38,837 nucleotides of DNA from Acidobacteria bacterium 13_1_20CM_58_21 (lineage in GTDB: Bacteria; Acidobacteriota; Terriglobia; Acidiferrales; UBA7541). The notes beneath the pieces are model-generated. The model had not been told where the DNA came from, did not search any database, and saw only the letters and a list, made by a program, of their open reading frames with translations. The stretch lies in contig MNIJ01000199.1 of the NCBI GenBank assembly GCA_001919715.1, positions 1 to 38,837 of the forward strand, written 5' to 3'. The translations under genes and the position numbers were made by a program. This document shows, one piece after another, positions 1-9,087 of this stretch; position 1 is the stretch's first letter, and every line of letters starts with the position of its first letter.

Positions 1-2
1 AA

Positions 3-230
3 GAAAATTACCGCTACGCGATGCGCGTGGTGGACATCACCAGCCCGGACAAGAGTCTGATGCTGATCAAACCCACCCGGCCTACCGACAGCGCCGGCAA
101 CGTAGGTGATTACCTGGCGACGCACAACGGCGGTCAGCGCTGGCACGGAAACGAATCCAGCGACCAATACCAGACCATTCTCGAGTGGATCCGCGGTGGC
201 CGCCTGGAAGACGCCAGTCTGCGAAAATAG
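3..230 (+). CDS. C-terminal end of a cytochrome c-like (planctomycete-type) protein, partial
   Basis: The reading frame is open at the left edge of the window (it reads ENYRYA before the first Met of the track), so only the last 75 or so residues are present. The pattern of a serine-leucine-leucine-like 'SLMLIKPT' stretch, then 'HNGGQRW', then 'ILEWIRGGR' resembles the end of the cytochrome c domain found in Planctomycetes and Acidobacteriota proteins (PSCyt/DUF1549-type), where the segment after the haem site carries the HGG and WI.xG motifs. No CxxCH haem motif is visible because it would lie upstream of the window. The assignment is by eye from a short fragment. It may belong to a larger surface or periplasmic protein. 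Confidence 0.5.
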   Translation, partial: ENYRYAMRVVDITSPDKSLMLIKPTRPTDSAGNVGDYLATHNGGQRWHGNESSDQYQTILEWIRGGRLEDASLRK

Positions 231-247
231 AAAATCGTTGAGCTGCA

Positions 248-541
248 TCAACCCTGGTGTTCGCGATGAGTGCATTCTGGAAAAGGCAGCGAGGTAAGTG
301 TTGTCGAGATATTCCATATCCTGGTGGATGGCCGTCGCGGATGTGTAATAGCCATCGACCGTCATCTGTTTGGGCAACGCGAAAAATTGTTCCAGATCAG
401 TCTGCGAATTCCCTTCGTTGACCGCGCCTTTCCGCAGGGCTTCGGCAAGTGATGAGCGAGCCTGCCTCCTCGCGTATCAGCCGGGACGCGTCTTGCCTTT
501 GCTTCTTGCGCGACTAATTTGAGCAACTCTCTTCTTTCCAT
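248..541 (-). pseudogene. Gluconate 2-dehydrogenase subunit 3 family gene, frameshifted and shortened
   Basis: On the minus strand an ATG at 541 follows a good Shine-Dalgarno (GAGGAGAAAT) and starts MERRELLKLVAQEAKA, the usual start of the small subunit of FAD-dependent gluconate/alcohol dehydrogenases. A frame change then leads into SLAEALRKGAVNEG, followed by a well-kept C-terminal half with KQMTVDGYYTSATAIHQDM and EYLDNTYLAAF. A second frame change gives CTHREHQG and a stop at 248-250. Intact members are about 180-240 residues, so the middle is also shortened. The ORF track misses this gene because no frame stays open. The GMC-type large subunit that normally accompanies this protein is not in the window. 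The mix of a preserved RBS with two frameshifts and a deletion indicates a dead gene. Confidence 0.75.
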
Positions 542-1000
542 ATTTCTCCTCGGACCCTTAAACGCAGCGTCGTCCGTGCGACTCTGCGAACATACTCATC
601 TCGGCGAGACGTCTTACGAAGTCCTTAAAGCTCTCTTCTTCTTCGTTGATCCTTTATTTAGTCCGCAGCGCTCGTAGACAGGGCCATGGTTGTAGATCAC
701 ACCCGTCCACACGGAGAAAGCGGAGTAGAGTCGCGGCCGGCGTCGGGTACAATAACGCGGTATGCGGGTACTGTCGGGCTTTTCTCGAGGGAAGTGGAAT
801 TCACGCAGATTTTCCTCTTGACAACAAACCTCGACAACGCTAACGTGCGCGCGCACGGTGAGCGTAAACTTGCACGTTCGCCAAAAGGTTGGGGTGTCGT
901 GTTCGACCTCCTACTGGAGCTGTATCCCTGGGAACTGGATGCCGTTCTGGTGGTTCTTTCCTGACAAGTGGTGCCAACAGCCGGCTAAAGGAGTTGCGCC
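542..1000. other. Intergenic stretch without a recognisable gene
   Basis: None of the track ORFs here (614-856, 646-843, 686-964, 840-1088) resembles a known family, and they overlap each other in all frames. I see only a sigma70-like promoter at 818-846 and a short leader to the receptor remnant that starts at 1001. Confidence 0.5.
818..846 (+). promoter_or_regulatory. Putative sigma70 promoter
   Basis: A perfect -35 hexamer TTGACA (818-823) is followed, after exactly 17 bases, by TAACGT (841-846), which keeps the TA...T of the -10 consensus. It points toward the receptor remnant at 1001 and possibly the intact receptor at 1760, since only 40 bases separate the two. Prediction from sequence only. 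Confidence 0.45.
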
Positions 1001-1719
1001 ATGCGTAAAAAGACCATGCATTTGAGGGATGGTTTCGGCTTGTATGGCGCTTAACTTCTGTATTCTTGCTTGCGTGTCCGCTTCGCAAGTCGATACGGGA
1101 GGAGTTCGTGGCGCGGTGAAAGACGCCAGTGGTGCGGGTTTTTCTGGCGCCAAGGTGAGGCTAACCAATGAAAACACCACGCTCTCGACGGAGACGCTAA
1201 CCTCTGACAGGGTCAAGATCGGAACCTATACCATTGAAGTGGAAATATCGGGTTTCAGCAAGGGAACCCAGCGGCACGTCAGTGTGGAAGTTCAGCAGCA
1301 GGTTAAGGCGGATTTCCTCTTAAATCCTGGCTCAGTGGCCCAAAGCGTTGAGGTCACAGCCGTCCCCCCGGTTTTGCAGACCCAAGACGCATCCGTGCGG
1401 GCTTTGGCCAGCCGAGTCCAAATTAACAATCTTGCCTTAAATGGTCGAAACTACATCTTCCGTTCAGTTGGGGTCGGGGGTGAGCAGTCTGAAGGGTACC
1501 CGGGGGCTGGATGGCTCCGGAAGTTTTGTGGCCAACTGTCTAACGACCGTCCATAACAACTACATTCTAGAGGGGATTGATAACAATAACGATACGGTGG
1601 ACTCCTGAATGAAACAGCTTACGTGAATCTTCCTCCCCCGAATGGAATCCAGGAGTTCCAAGTGCGAATGAGCAATTTTAATGCGGAGTTCGGGCGTGCG
1701 GGACGAGCGGTATTAACCT
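1001..1719 (+). pseudogene. Oar-like TonB-dependent receptor, N-terminal remnant
   Basis: An ATG at 1001 follows AAAGGAG at good spacing and opens MRKKTMHLRD, but the frame stops after 17 codons. A shifted frame from 1029 then carries a carboxypeptidase-regulatory-like domain (VDTGGVRGAVKDASGAGFSG, TYTIEVEISGF, SVEVTAVPPVLQTQ) and the plug start (INNLALNGRNY). After further frame changes the plug continues as ILEGIDNNNDTVD, then LNETAYVNLPPPNGIQEFQV and FNAEFGRAGRAV, ending at a stop at 1717-1719. Every piece aligns in order with residues of about 30-250 of the intact receptor that starts 40 bases downstream. The barrel is missing. This is a truncated, multiply frameshifted paralogue, not a functional protein. 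Confidence 0.85.
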
Positions 1720-1759
1720 AGGCGATACACCGAAAAAAATATCCAGGAGGAAATCTACC

Positions 1760-4700
1760 ATGCAACGATCCTTCAGGCTTTGCGGGCAGGTCGTCCTATT
1801 TTTCGCGGCCCTGGCTTCGGCGCTATTCCTCCGGTCGGACCCGGCCCTCGCCCAAGTCGATGCCGGGACCCTGCTGGGCACTGTAAGAGACCAATCGGGG
1901 GCGATTGTCCCCGGCACTAAGGTGACCCTCAGGGACGAGGGAACCTCCTTGGTGGTCACCACCACTTCCGGCCGCGATGGCAGCTACATTTTCACACCGA
2001 TCAGGATCGGCACGTACACCGTAGAAGCCGAGTTTCAAGGATTTCAGAAAGTCAGGCGCACGGGCATCGAAGTCAGCATCCAAGCTCAAATCGTGGTCGA
2101 TCTCACGCTTGTGCCCGGCGCTGTCACAGAGACTGTGGAAGTCAAGTCCGCGGCCCCCTTGCTTCAGACCCAGAGCGGGTCCGTGGGAGAGGTGATGGGG
2201 TCGGACTCCATTAACGATCTGCCACTGAATGGCAGGAACTTTAACTTTTTGGCGCGACTCACCGCGGGAGTCACGAGGGCGCAACCGGACACTCGAGGAC
2301 TGGACGCAAACGGCTGGTTTACGGCCAACGGAACACGGCCTGCTCAAAACAACCTTTTACTGGATGGCATCGACAACAATAGCAACAACGTGGACTTTCT
2401 GAACGGAGCCGCATATGTTCTCAGGCCTCCGGTCGATGCGGTCGCAGAGTTCAAGATACAAACCAACTCCTTTAGCGCGCAGTTCGGGCGCGCCGGTGGT
2501 GCAGTCCTAAACGTGAGCTTAAAGTCGGGGACCAACAGATTCCATGGGAGCGCGTGGGAATTTGTCCGCAATGACAAGTTCGACGCAGCCGACTTCTTCC
2601 AGAATGCTGCCAACCAGCCCAAAGGGAAGTATCGGCAGAACCAGTTCGGTGGCTCCGCCGGCGGACCGATTCGAAAAAACAAGACTTTCTGGTTTGCCGA
2701 CTACGAAGGATTGCGGGTCCGTCAGGCAACTCCCTGGGTGGCGACCGTGCCTACGGCGGTCGAACAGGCGAGCGGCTATACCGACTTTCGGGACCTTATC
2801 ACCGGACAAAGCGGCACCGCCGGTACGGATCTTCTAGGTCGCACTTTTCCGCTCGGGGCCATCTTGGACCCTGCTACCACTCGTCCTGTGACTCAAGGAC
2901 AGGCGGACAGTGTCACCGGTCTGACCGCCAGTGGGACGGGTTACGTTCGCGACCAGATCCAGTGTAATGGCGTCGCGAACACGATCTGCCCGATCCGCCT
3001 GGACCCGAATGCGATCAAACTTCTGAAACTCTTGCCAGATCCCACTGGCCCGGGGCTCATCAACAATTACTTCCGCAGCCCTGTCGCCGCAGATCGGGCC
3101 GATCAGTTCGACGTCCGCATTGACCAAAACTTCAGCGAAAAGGACCAGATCTTCGGACGATATAGTTTCTATGACGAACCCTCCTTTAGGCCCGGGCCAT
3201 TCGCAGGGTTTGCAGACGGGGGAGGATTCAACCAGGGCACCCAAAAGAACCGCAATCAGGGCGCCGGGCTGAGTTGGGCCCACGCATTCTCTTCGACGCT
3301 GATCAATGAGGCACGGATCGGGTTCAACAGGGAGCATGTCTATCGTGTCCAGCCCTTTGGTGACGACACCAGTAACATCCCCGAGCAGTTTGGAATTCAG
3401 GCCATACCCCAAACAAAAGGAAACGGGGGTCTCCCTACCATCCTGATTGGAGGGTTAGGTCAAACGCCTTCGCCCAATGTGCGTGGTCAATTGGGCTCTG
3501 CAGAATGGCTGGTGAGCGAAAGGTTCAGCAGCACCTATCAGCTCACCGAAAATTTAACGAAGTTGTACAAATCCCACGCCTTTAAGGGAGGCGTGGAAAT
3601 TCAGCTTATCGATTTCCCTTGGATCGCGCCTCCCTTCTCGCGCGGTGAGTTTAGTTTCGGCGGTGCCTACACCTCGATACCGAATATTACCGACGGCAGC
3701 TCCAGTCGCGCACAATTGCTCCTGCTACCGACGACGGCAACCGTAGCAGGGGGAATCGACAATTTGGGGGGTACCGATGGTGTTCAAGCTTCCAATTTCG
3801 GAGAGCTCTCCCCCTTCAAGCGTTACTATGGGGCCTACCTCCAAGACGACTGGAAGGTCACACAGAAGTTAACTCTGAACCTGGGGATTCGTTGGGATTT
3901 CTTTGGCGCCGTTGGCGACAAGCACGGCGCGCAGGGCAACTTCGTCCCGGGTTCCCCAGGTTCCGCGAAGTTCCTATTTCCCTCTCGCCGGAAGAGCGAT
4001 CCGCTGTCGTCGTCGTTTATTAACCTTCTCCAAGCCGACGGCATTCAGCTCATATATACTGATGCTTACGGGTTGGGGCTGATTAACACTCAGAATACTA
4101 ACTTTGCGCCGCGCTTGGGCTTTGCCTATCAGGTCACGCCGAAGTGGGTCCTGCGCGGTGGATACGGAATTTTTTACGGCGGATTTGAGAATCGAGGCGG
4201 CTACCCCGCCTTGGGGTACAATTACCCGTTCCAGTACACCTTTTCCTTCCCCAGCCCCAATTCCTGGACGCCCGTAACTTATGCAGACGGCCAGGTCGCG
4301 ACGCTCGAACGGGGCTTTCTGAGCATTCCTCTGCGGCCAGACCTAGTGAGGGCCAACGGCCTGGCCTTTCGCGGGATCCAGCTCAACTACCAAACCTCTT
4401 ACACGCAGTCCTACAACCTGACCACGCAATACCAGTTGGACGCCCCTGATACACTTGAAATCGGGTATGTTGCATCGCTCGGGCGCCACATCGAAACCTT
4501 TGCGGGGACGAATCTCGTCTCCGAGCTCTTGCCACCAGGGACCAATCCTCAGTTATACGTTCCGTTCCCGGATTTCGCGCGCGGCTCGCCATACGCAACG
4601 ACAAATGCCAACAGCAACTACCATTCGCTGCAGACTAAGTTCACCCGCCGGATGTCCAAAGGCCTGGAAGTTCTTGCGGCGTTCACCTGGGCTAAAGCAC

Positions 4701-5383
4701 TGACGAATGCGGGCGATCTTCTCAGCGGCGGGAATGTCGGCGGCTTCCGGGCCCCTGGTATCCCCGGGTTTGGAATCGCAGGCGACTACGGGCTCGCAGA
4801 CTTTGACATCCGCAAGGCATTTTCGCTGAGCGGAAACTATGAGCTTCCTGTGGGGCGAAACAGGCGCTTCCTAAATAGGAGCGGCGGATTCAAGGATGCT
4901 CTACTTGGTGGGTGGAGCATGAACTGGATCTTGACGCTCAATGACGGCCAGCCCGTAACTATTAATTGCATCACGCCTGGAGCGGCAGGAGTGGGCTGCT
5001 TCGCCTTGCTGGTGCCGGGCCAGGACAGATACGCTGGCAAACACAACGTCGACCAGTGGATGAATCCCGCAGCATTCACAGATCCCCCTCGGGCCGCGAC
5101 TATCGGGCAAACGGATTTCACGCCCCTTGGTGGCTACCGGACCCCCATCGTTGCCCCGGGCTTTCATCGAGTGGACTGGTCCGTGTTCAAGCAGTTCAAG
5201 ACTTCAGAGGTGACTCACTTGGAGTTCCGTGCGGAGTTCTTCAACCTCACGAACCACGCGAACTTCGCAGCTCCCTCTCAGCGGAATTACAAGGATGTGG
5301 CACACTTCGGGAAGATCACATCGACCATCGACAGCCCCAACGACCCGCGGCAGATCCAGTTCGCGCTGAAGTTCTATTTTTAG
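1760..5383 (+). CDS. Oar-like TonB-dependent receptor with carboxypeptidase-regulatory domain
   Basis: A 1207-residue outer-membrane protein. The ATG follows AGGAGG at good spacing. A signal peptide is clear (hydrophobic VVLFFAALASALFL, cut near ALAQ). Residues of about 31-120 form a carboxypeptidase-regulatory-like beta domain (GTVRDQSGAIVPGTKV, TYTVEAEFQGF). Residues of about 125-250 are the plug (LPLNGRNF, LLLDGIDNNSNN, AQFGRAGGAV), and the rest is a beta-barrel ending in an aromatic residue (FALKFYF), as outer-membrane proteins do. This Oar/SusC-like architecture is heavily expanded in Acidobacteriota and is generally taken to import oligosaccharides or other large substrates with TonB energy. 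The substrate cannot be told from sequence. It is followed after about 120 bases by a TPR protein, and fragments of a second such pair flank this cassette. Confidence 0.93.
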   Translation: MQRSFRLCGQVVLFFAALASALFLRSDPALAQVDAGTLLGTVRDQSGAIVPGTKVTLRDEGTSLVVTTTSGRDGSYIFTPIRIGTYTVEAEFQGFQKVRRTGIEVSIQAQIVVDLTLVPGAVTETVEVKSAAPLLQTQSGSVGEVMGSDSINDLPLNGRNFNFLARLTAGVTRAQPDTRGLDANGWFTANGTRPAQNNLLLDGIDNNSNNVDFLNGAAYVLRPPVDAVAEFKIQTNSFSAQFGRAGGAVLNVSLKSGTNRFHGSAWEFVRNDKFDAADFFQNAANQPKGKYRQNQFGGSAGGPIRKNKTFWFADYEGLRVRQATPWVATVPTAVEQASGYTDFRDLITGQSGTAGTDLLGRTFPLGAILDPATTRPVTQGQADSVTGLTASGTGYVRDQIQCNGVANTICPIRLDPNAIKLLKLLPDPTGPGLINNYFRSPVAADRADQFDVRIDQNFSEKDQIFGRYSFYDEPSFRPGPFAGFADGGGFNQGTQKNRNQGAGLSWAHAFSSTLINEARIGFNREHVYRVQPFGDDTSNIPEQFGIQAIPQTKGNGGLPTILIGGLGQTPSPNVRGQLGSAEWLVSERFSSTYQLTENLTKLYKSHAFKGGVEIQLIDFPWIAPPFSRGEFSFGGAYTSIPNITDGSSSRAQLLLLPTTATVAGGIDNLGGTDGVQASNFGELSPFKRYYGAYLQDDWKVTQKLTLNLGIRWDFFGAVGDKHGAQGNFVPGSPGSAKFLFPSRRKSDPLSSSFINLLQADGIQLIYTDAYGLGLINTQNTNFAPRLGFAYQVTPKWVLRGGYGIFYGGFENRGGYPALGYNYPFQYTFSFPSPNSWTPVTYADGQVATLERGFLSIPLRPDLVRANGLAFRGIQLNYQTSYTQSYNLTTQYQLDAPDTLEIGYVASLGRHIETFAGTNLVSELLPPGTNPQLYVPFPDFARGSPYATTNANSNYHSLQTKFTRRMSKGLEVLAAFTWAKALTNAGDLLSGGNVGGFRAPGIPGFGIAGDYGLADFDIRKAFSLSGNYELPVGRNRRFLNRSGGFKDALLGGWSMNWILTLNDGQPVTINCITPGAAGVGCFALLVPGQDRYAGKHNVDQWMNPAAFTDPPRAATIGQTDFTPLGGYRTPIVAPGFHRVDWSVFKQFKTSEVTHLEFRAEFFNLTNHANFAAPSQRNYKDVAHFGKITSTIDSPNDPRQIQFALKFYF

Positions 5384-5504
5384 CGCGAGGCGGGACGGCC
5401 AGTCTTTCGGGATCCCTGAAGGAAGGGCAGGGCATGGCATCCCCGCCCTTGATTCTAGACCCAGAGTGTGCTGCGCCCTTGTGGTCGATTGATCGAGGTG
5501 CTTG

Positions 5505-6815
5505 ATGGGTCGGCTGGCTGTCGAAAAGAACTCGTACAGGTCCGCATCGGTGGTCGGGAAGATTCTCCCTTCGCTTTTACCAGAAGGACGACCTACATGG
5601 AATGAAGAGACGCCCACGTTGGAGTGTGCGCCCCGCGGCGGCGCGACCGATGCTGGTCGTCGTCGGGAACGAAAAGGGTTCCTAAAGCTGCTGGGAGTTC
5701 TTCTCATCACTGCGGGAGCGCTCTCGGTCGCTGACTGTGTGGCGGATCCTGCGCAGGAGGCCGCTTGTTCAATGCCTCGTGTGCCCAGGAACAAAGCTGC
5801 CCATTCACAGCTGGAAATCGGGCTTCGCCACGCAGCTGAACGTGAGCCCACCAGTTTTGAGGCGAATTACAGACTCGGTGAGTTCTACGTGCAGGCGGGG
5901 AAATTAAAGGCCGGTATTCCGTACCTGGAAAAAGCCCACCAGCTGAACCCCGCGCATTACGCGAATGGCTACGATCTGGCTTTGGCTTATTTTGAAACCG
6001 GAGATCTTTTAAAGGCTCGCCGGCAGATCCAAGGGATGTTGGGTCAGCGGGACAACGCTGAACTGCATAATCTGCTTGGAGAGGTGGAAGAGAAGTCCGC
6101 CGACCCCGTGCGTGCGACGCAAGAATATCAGCTGGCCTCACAGCTGGATCCGAGCGAGGGGAATATCTTCGACTGGGGCAATGAACTGCTTCTTCATGGG
6201 GCATTCGAGGTTGCGAAGGAGGTCTTTTCGGGAGGGCTCGAGCTTCACCCGAACTCCGCGCGGCTCCACATTGGTTTGGGGATTGCCCTGTACTCACGCG
6301 GACTCTATGACGATGCGGCGCAGGCGCTCTGTCGCGCTGCCGACCTGGAACCCTCAGATCCGCGCCCGTATGTTTTCCTTGGCAAGATGTCCGAGATCTC
6401 CCTGCGCCAGGCTGGAGAGGTGAAAACACGTCTTCGGAGGTTCATGCAGTCCCATCCGCGGGACGCCCAAGCACATTACTACTATGCTATGAGCGTCTGG
6501 AAGAGTGAAAGGATACCGAACGGAAAAGGTGACGCCCGTGAAGTTGAGGACCATCTAAAGCAGGCCATCGCTCTCAACCCCGCGATCGAAGAGGCACATT
6601 TGCAGCTCGGCAACTTCTACGCCAACGAGCAGAAGTTCCAGGACGCGATCCTCGAATACCTGCAAGCCATTCGGCTGAAACCTGACTTGGCTAGTGCCCA
6701 CTACAGATTGGCTCACGCTTACATGCGAAGCGGGGACAAGCTCCGTGCCCAGCAGGAGCTGGAACTTTACCAGCGGATCCACGCGCGGGAAACTGCTGGA
6801 GACGCAAAGAAGTAA
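5505..6815 (+). CDS. TPR-repeat protein, probably membrane-anchored or exported
   Basis: About 436 residues. The track starts at a TTG (5502). The ATG at 5505 with GAGG six bases before it is preferred. A polar lead of about 57 residues precedes a hydrophobic segment (FLKLLGVLLITAGALSV), which could be an anchor or a late signal sequence. It is followed by CVADPAQEAAC. From about residue 105 on there are roughly eight to nine tetratricopeptide units (for example FEANYRLGEFYVQAGKLKAG, AHLQLGNFYANEQKFQDAIL, ASAHYRLAHAYMRSGDKLRA). TPR arrays bind other proteins or peptides, and no catalytic domain is seen. It lies about 120 bases behind the receptor on the same strand. A decayed copy of the same receptor-TPR order lies just downstream, which suggests that the two act as a unit. 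The partner is unknown. Confidence 0.85.
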   Translation: MGRLAVEKNSYRSASVVGKILPSLLPEGRPTWNEETPTLECAPRGGATDAGRRRERKGFLKLLGVLLITAGALSVADCVADPAQEAACSMPRVPRNKAAHSQLEIGLRHAAEREPTSFEANYRLGEFYVQAGKLKAGIPYLEKAHQLNPAHYANGYDLALAYFETGDLLKARRQIQGMLGQRDNAELHNLLGEVEEKSADPVRATQEYQLASQLDPSEGNIFDWGNELLLHGAFEVAKEVFSGGLELHPNSARLHIGLGIALYSRGLYDDAAQALCRAADLEPSDPRPYVFLGKMSEISLRQAGEVKTRLRRFMQSHPRDAQAHYYYAMSVWKSERIPNGKGDAREVEDHLKQAIALNPAIEEAHLQLGNFYANEQKFQDAILEYLQAIRLKPDLASAHYRLAHAYMRSGDKLRAQQELELYQRIHARETAGDAKK

Positions 6816-6903
6816 CGAGAACGGGGTGCATTAGCCTGGTTGGCTCTCGGCACTGTTAGTTGGCCAAGGACAACATTGTGCTCCAGTACATAGACGACTC
6901 AGC

Positions 6904-7127
6904 GTGAGCTCCACACCGCTCACCGCTTTCGCGTCACGCGCAGGACTCGCGCACCAACTTAAGTCCCGATTGGTGACTCCGGCGGGGTATGGAATTTTCT
7001 ACGGAGGATTTGAGAACCTGGGTGGCGCGCCAGACCCGGGTTATACCTATCCCTACGCCGTCAAACTGTCTTTCTTCGAACGAACGACGTCACGCCACTC
7101 ACTTATCCCAACGGTCAGCGGCCATCA
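6904..7127 (+). pseudogene. Oar-like TonB receptor, internal barrel remnant
   Basis: One frame reads FASRAGLAHQLKSRLV then PAGYGIFYGGFENLGG and PGYTYPY. The intact receptor has FAPRLGFAYQVTPKWV, GGYGIFYGGFENRGG and LGYNYPF at about residues 795-830. After a frame change it reads RTNDVTPLTYPNGQ, matching SPNSWTPVTYADGQ. So this is a barrel piece of a second receptor, without start, plug or C-terminus. It runs directly into a TPR fragment, which indicates a deletion joining the two. Confidence 0.8.
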
Positions 7128-7289
7128 ACCAATGTGAAAAGGCTCTCCAGATCAACCCTCCATATGGCGACGATCCACTACCGACTCGGGCAAGCGCTCT
7201 TTCGCGGCGGCGCAAATGAGGGAGCAAAAAAGAAATTCGCCGAATTCGAGCGCCTGCACGCGCAAGAGACAGCCGACACCGGCAAGTAG
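7128..7289 (+). pseudogene. TPR protein, C-terminal remnant
   Basis: The start reads CEKALQINPPYG in one frame, then after a frame change IHYRLGQALFRGGANE and FERLHAQETADTGK with a stop at 7287-7289. The intact TPR protein upstream ends AIRLKPDLASAHYRLAHAYM ... YQRIHARETAGDAKK, so this is the last TPR unit and tail of a paralogue. It follows a receptor fragment, repeating the receptor-TPR gene order of the intact cassette with the middle deleted. Confidence 0.75.
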
Positions 7290-7658
7290 ACCGCCGAGAT
7301 TTAGCAGTTTGTCTATACCATGCGTAATTCGAACACTGCTGGCAGGGAATAATATGTCTCACAAATCTTGATTTCGCTTGCTGCAAAGCGTAGGTTTTGT
7401 CAGAGGACGTAGGATGGCAATGACGCCCTTGTTTTTAGGCGCGGATGTCAGTTCTGCACGGATATCATGCAACAGGTTGCAGGGAACCGTGGCGGCTTTT
7501 TGCGTGCTGCTGCAGGCGTCCGGCTGGGCAGCTTCTGATGGACTTTATTCCGCTGTTCGATGTAGCCTTTGCTCGGGGTCCAGATGATTGCTGCTTCCAT
7601 TTCCCTGGGCATGCCCTGTAGCCGTGGCACATTCGTTGGCGACTATGAACTGAAATAA
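7290..7658. other. Intergenic stretch, no gene recognised
   Basis: Three short overlapping ORFs (7378-7587 plus, 7448-7630 minus and the third plus frame) show no family I recognise. A sigma54-like TGGCAC-N5-TTGG at 7625-7639 lacks the essential GC at -12. It may hold another decayed gene, but I cannot name it. Confidence 0.4.
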
Positions 7659-8294
7659 ATGGCCACCACTTCGCAGACTTCCTGGCCTCTCTCCTGGATC
7701 AGCCGATGGCATCACACCTTTGTATTTCAGAGGCGTGCGCGGGTTCTAGCGGAAATGCTCGATGCACAGATAGCCCAGGGGGCGTCCGTCCTAGATATCG
7801 GTTGCGGCGATGGAACGATCAGCAGTCTGGTCGCCAAGTTACGTCCGGACATCTCCGTAAGAGGAGTTGAGACCCTCATGCGGTCCGGTTCGCACGTCGA
7901 GGTTCAGCCATTCGACGGTTCCACACTTCCGTTTGCTGACTCCTCCTTTGACGTATGCCTATTTGTTGACGTTCTACATCATTCGAAGGACGTTTCAGTC
8001 CTTCTGCGCGAGGCTTGTCGGGTGGCGCGTTCTTTCGTCCTGATCAAGGATCACCTAGATGAGAATTTCATCGATGACGTCACGCTGCGAATTATGGATT
8101 GGGTAGGGAACCGACCGCACGGAGTACACTTGACATATAACTACCAAAGCCGCAAGCAATGGGCGGAGCACTTTTCCAGGTGTCGTTTGGCCGAGGTTAG
8201 TTGGACCACACAAATTCCGCTTTACCCGCTGCCCTTTAGTCTATTGGTGGGGCGCGAGCTGCACTTTGTTTCGCTGCTCAGAAAAAAGAAGTAG
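7659..8294 (+). CDS. Class I SAM-dependent methyltransferase
   Basis: 211 residues. The ATG at 7659 directly follows an in-frame TAA, and no strong ribosome site is visible. The Rossmann methyltransferase signature is clear. Motif I is VLDIGCGDGTISSL (residues of about 45-58, SAM binding) and an acidic residue ends strand 2 (RGVETL). The motif IV region is LPFADSSFDVCLFVDVLHH, followed by LLREACRVARSFVLIKDHL. This is the Methyltransf_11 type, near the usual 200-260 residue length for stand-alone members. The substrate cannot be inferred: such enzymes act on quinones, lipids or small metabolites. Its neighbours are pseudogene fragments, so context gives no help. It sits just upstream of a serine recombinase remnant and may have arrived with mobile DNA. 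Confidence 0.85.
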   Translation: MATTSQTSWPLSWISRWHHTFVFQRRARVLAEMLDAQIAQGASVLDIGCGDGTISSLVAKLRPDISVRGVETLMRSGSHVEVQPFDGSTLPFADSSFDVCLFVDVLHHSKDVSVLLREACRVARSFVLIKDHLDENFIDDVTLRIMDWVGNRPHGVHLTYNYQSRKQWAEHFSRCRLAEVSWTTQIPLYPLPFSLLVGRELHFVSLLRKKK

Positions 8295-8296
8295 CA

Positions 8297-8629
8297 ATGG
8301 TCCTCGGCGATCCGCGGGCGCAGGCGAGGAGGGATTGGGAATCATTTCCCTATTGTTGCAAATGCTCCAGGCTTTCGGGCCGTGGTGCAAAGAATTGGGG
8401 AAAATATGCCTGCCCGATTTACCATGAGCGCGGTGCGTGCTCGAACGGGCTGCTGATCAACCGCTATGGCCTGGAGCATGAGACTCTCGCAGGCCTGCAG
8501 CGTGAGGTCATTCGAGAAGACATGATTCAGTTTGCCGTCGCGGAATTTGCGGAATTTGGGCGGCAATTGACAACTAAGCTCCGGGATGCAAGAGCGGACG
8601 AGGAAGGAAGCGGCAGCGCAGAGAAGTAG
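8297..8629 (+). pseudogene. Serine site-specific recombinase, C-terminal zinc-ribbon remnant
   Basis: About 110 codons that resemble the recombinase zinc-ribbon domain of large serine recombinases. There is a CCKC pair, then GKYACPIYHERGACSNGL, in which the second cysteine pair precedes SNG, then a helical tail (GLEHETLAGLQREVI, FAVAEFAEFGRQL). The catalytic resolvase domain and the 'recombinase' domain are absent, and the piece begins two bases after the methyltransferase stop. This is a fragment of a mobile-element integrase or invertase. Confidence 0.7.
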
Positions 8630-8801
8630 AAATTGAGAACTTGGCGTCTGCGATCGCTGAAGGGCACCTGTGGTACGCAATAATTCCACCCGGCTCCCAT
8701 CTGACAGAGATGTTGGCACTTATTTGTCAGCTTCCCTGCGCGAGAAAACGCAAGAGGGCAGCCCTGCTTGGCAGAAAACAATTCTCAGCTGGGCTGACCG
8801 T

Positions 8802-8957
8802 ATGCCATCCTGGCAGGCCATGTTTCGATTCTTTCAGAACGCTAAGCGCTCACTGGATCCTCTGCTTAACTTGATCACCGATCTGGTCGCGGACGGCCTT
8901 CTTTTCTTCCGTCTCCTTCTCCGCTCGCGCACATCTCTGAGCGTGGAGAACGCCGTT
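8802..8957 (+). pseudogene. Possible integrase/transposase N-terminal remnant (IS481/rve type)
   Basis: Inside the long shadow ORF 8670-9275, the stretch LITDLVADGLLFFRLLLRS followed by RTSLSVEN resembles the leader of acidobacterial integrase-core transposases, where a hydrophobic stretch precedes LRSRTSLxAENLFLRKQL. The match breaks off after SVEN and no DDE domain follows. It lies next to the recombinase fragment. The call rests on a short resemblance. Confidence 0.4.
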
Positions 8958-9087
8958 CGAGGCGACATTCGAAGGCCCCCAATGCGGCGATTTCATCTGC
9001 AGCCGTGGGCAAATGCGCCGATGAAAGCCTCGATGCCGTACGGTCGTATGCGCGAATGTTTTCGGCGGATTGCGATGTTGGTCCACT

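Noticed and set aside
7625-7640. Sigma54-like promoter TGGCAC-N5-TTGGC before the methyltransferase
   Set aside because: The essential GC at -12 is GG here, and the spacing to the ATG leaves almost no leader.
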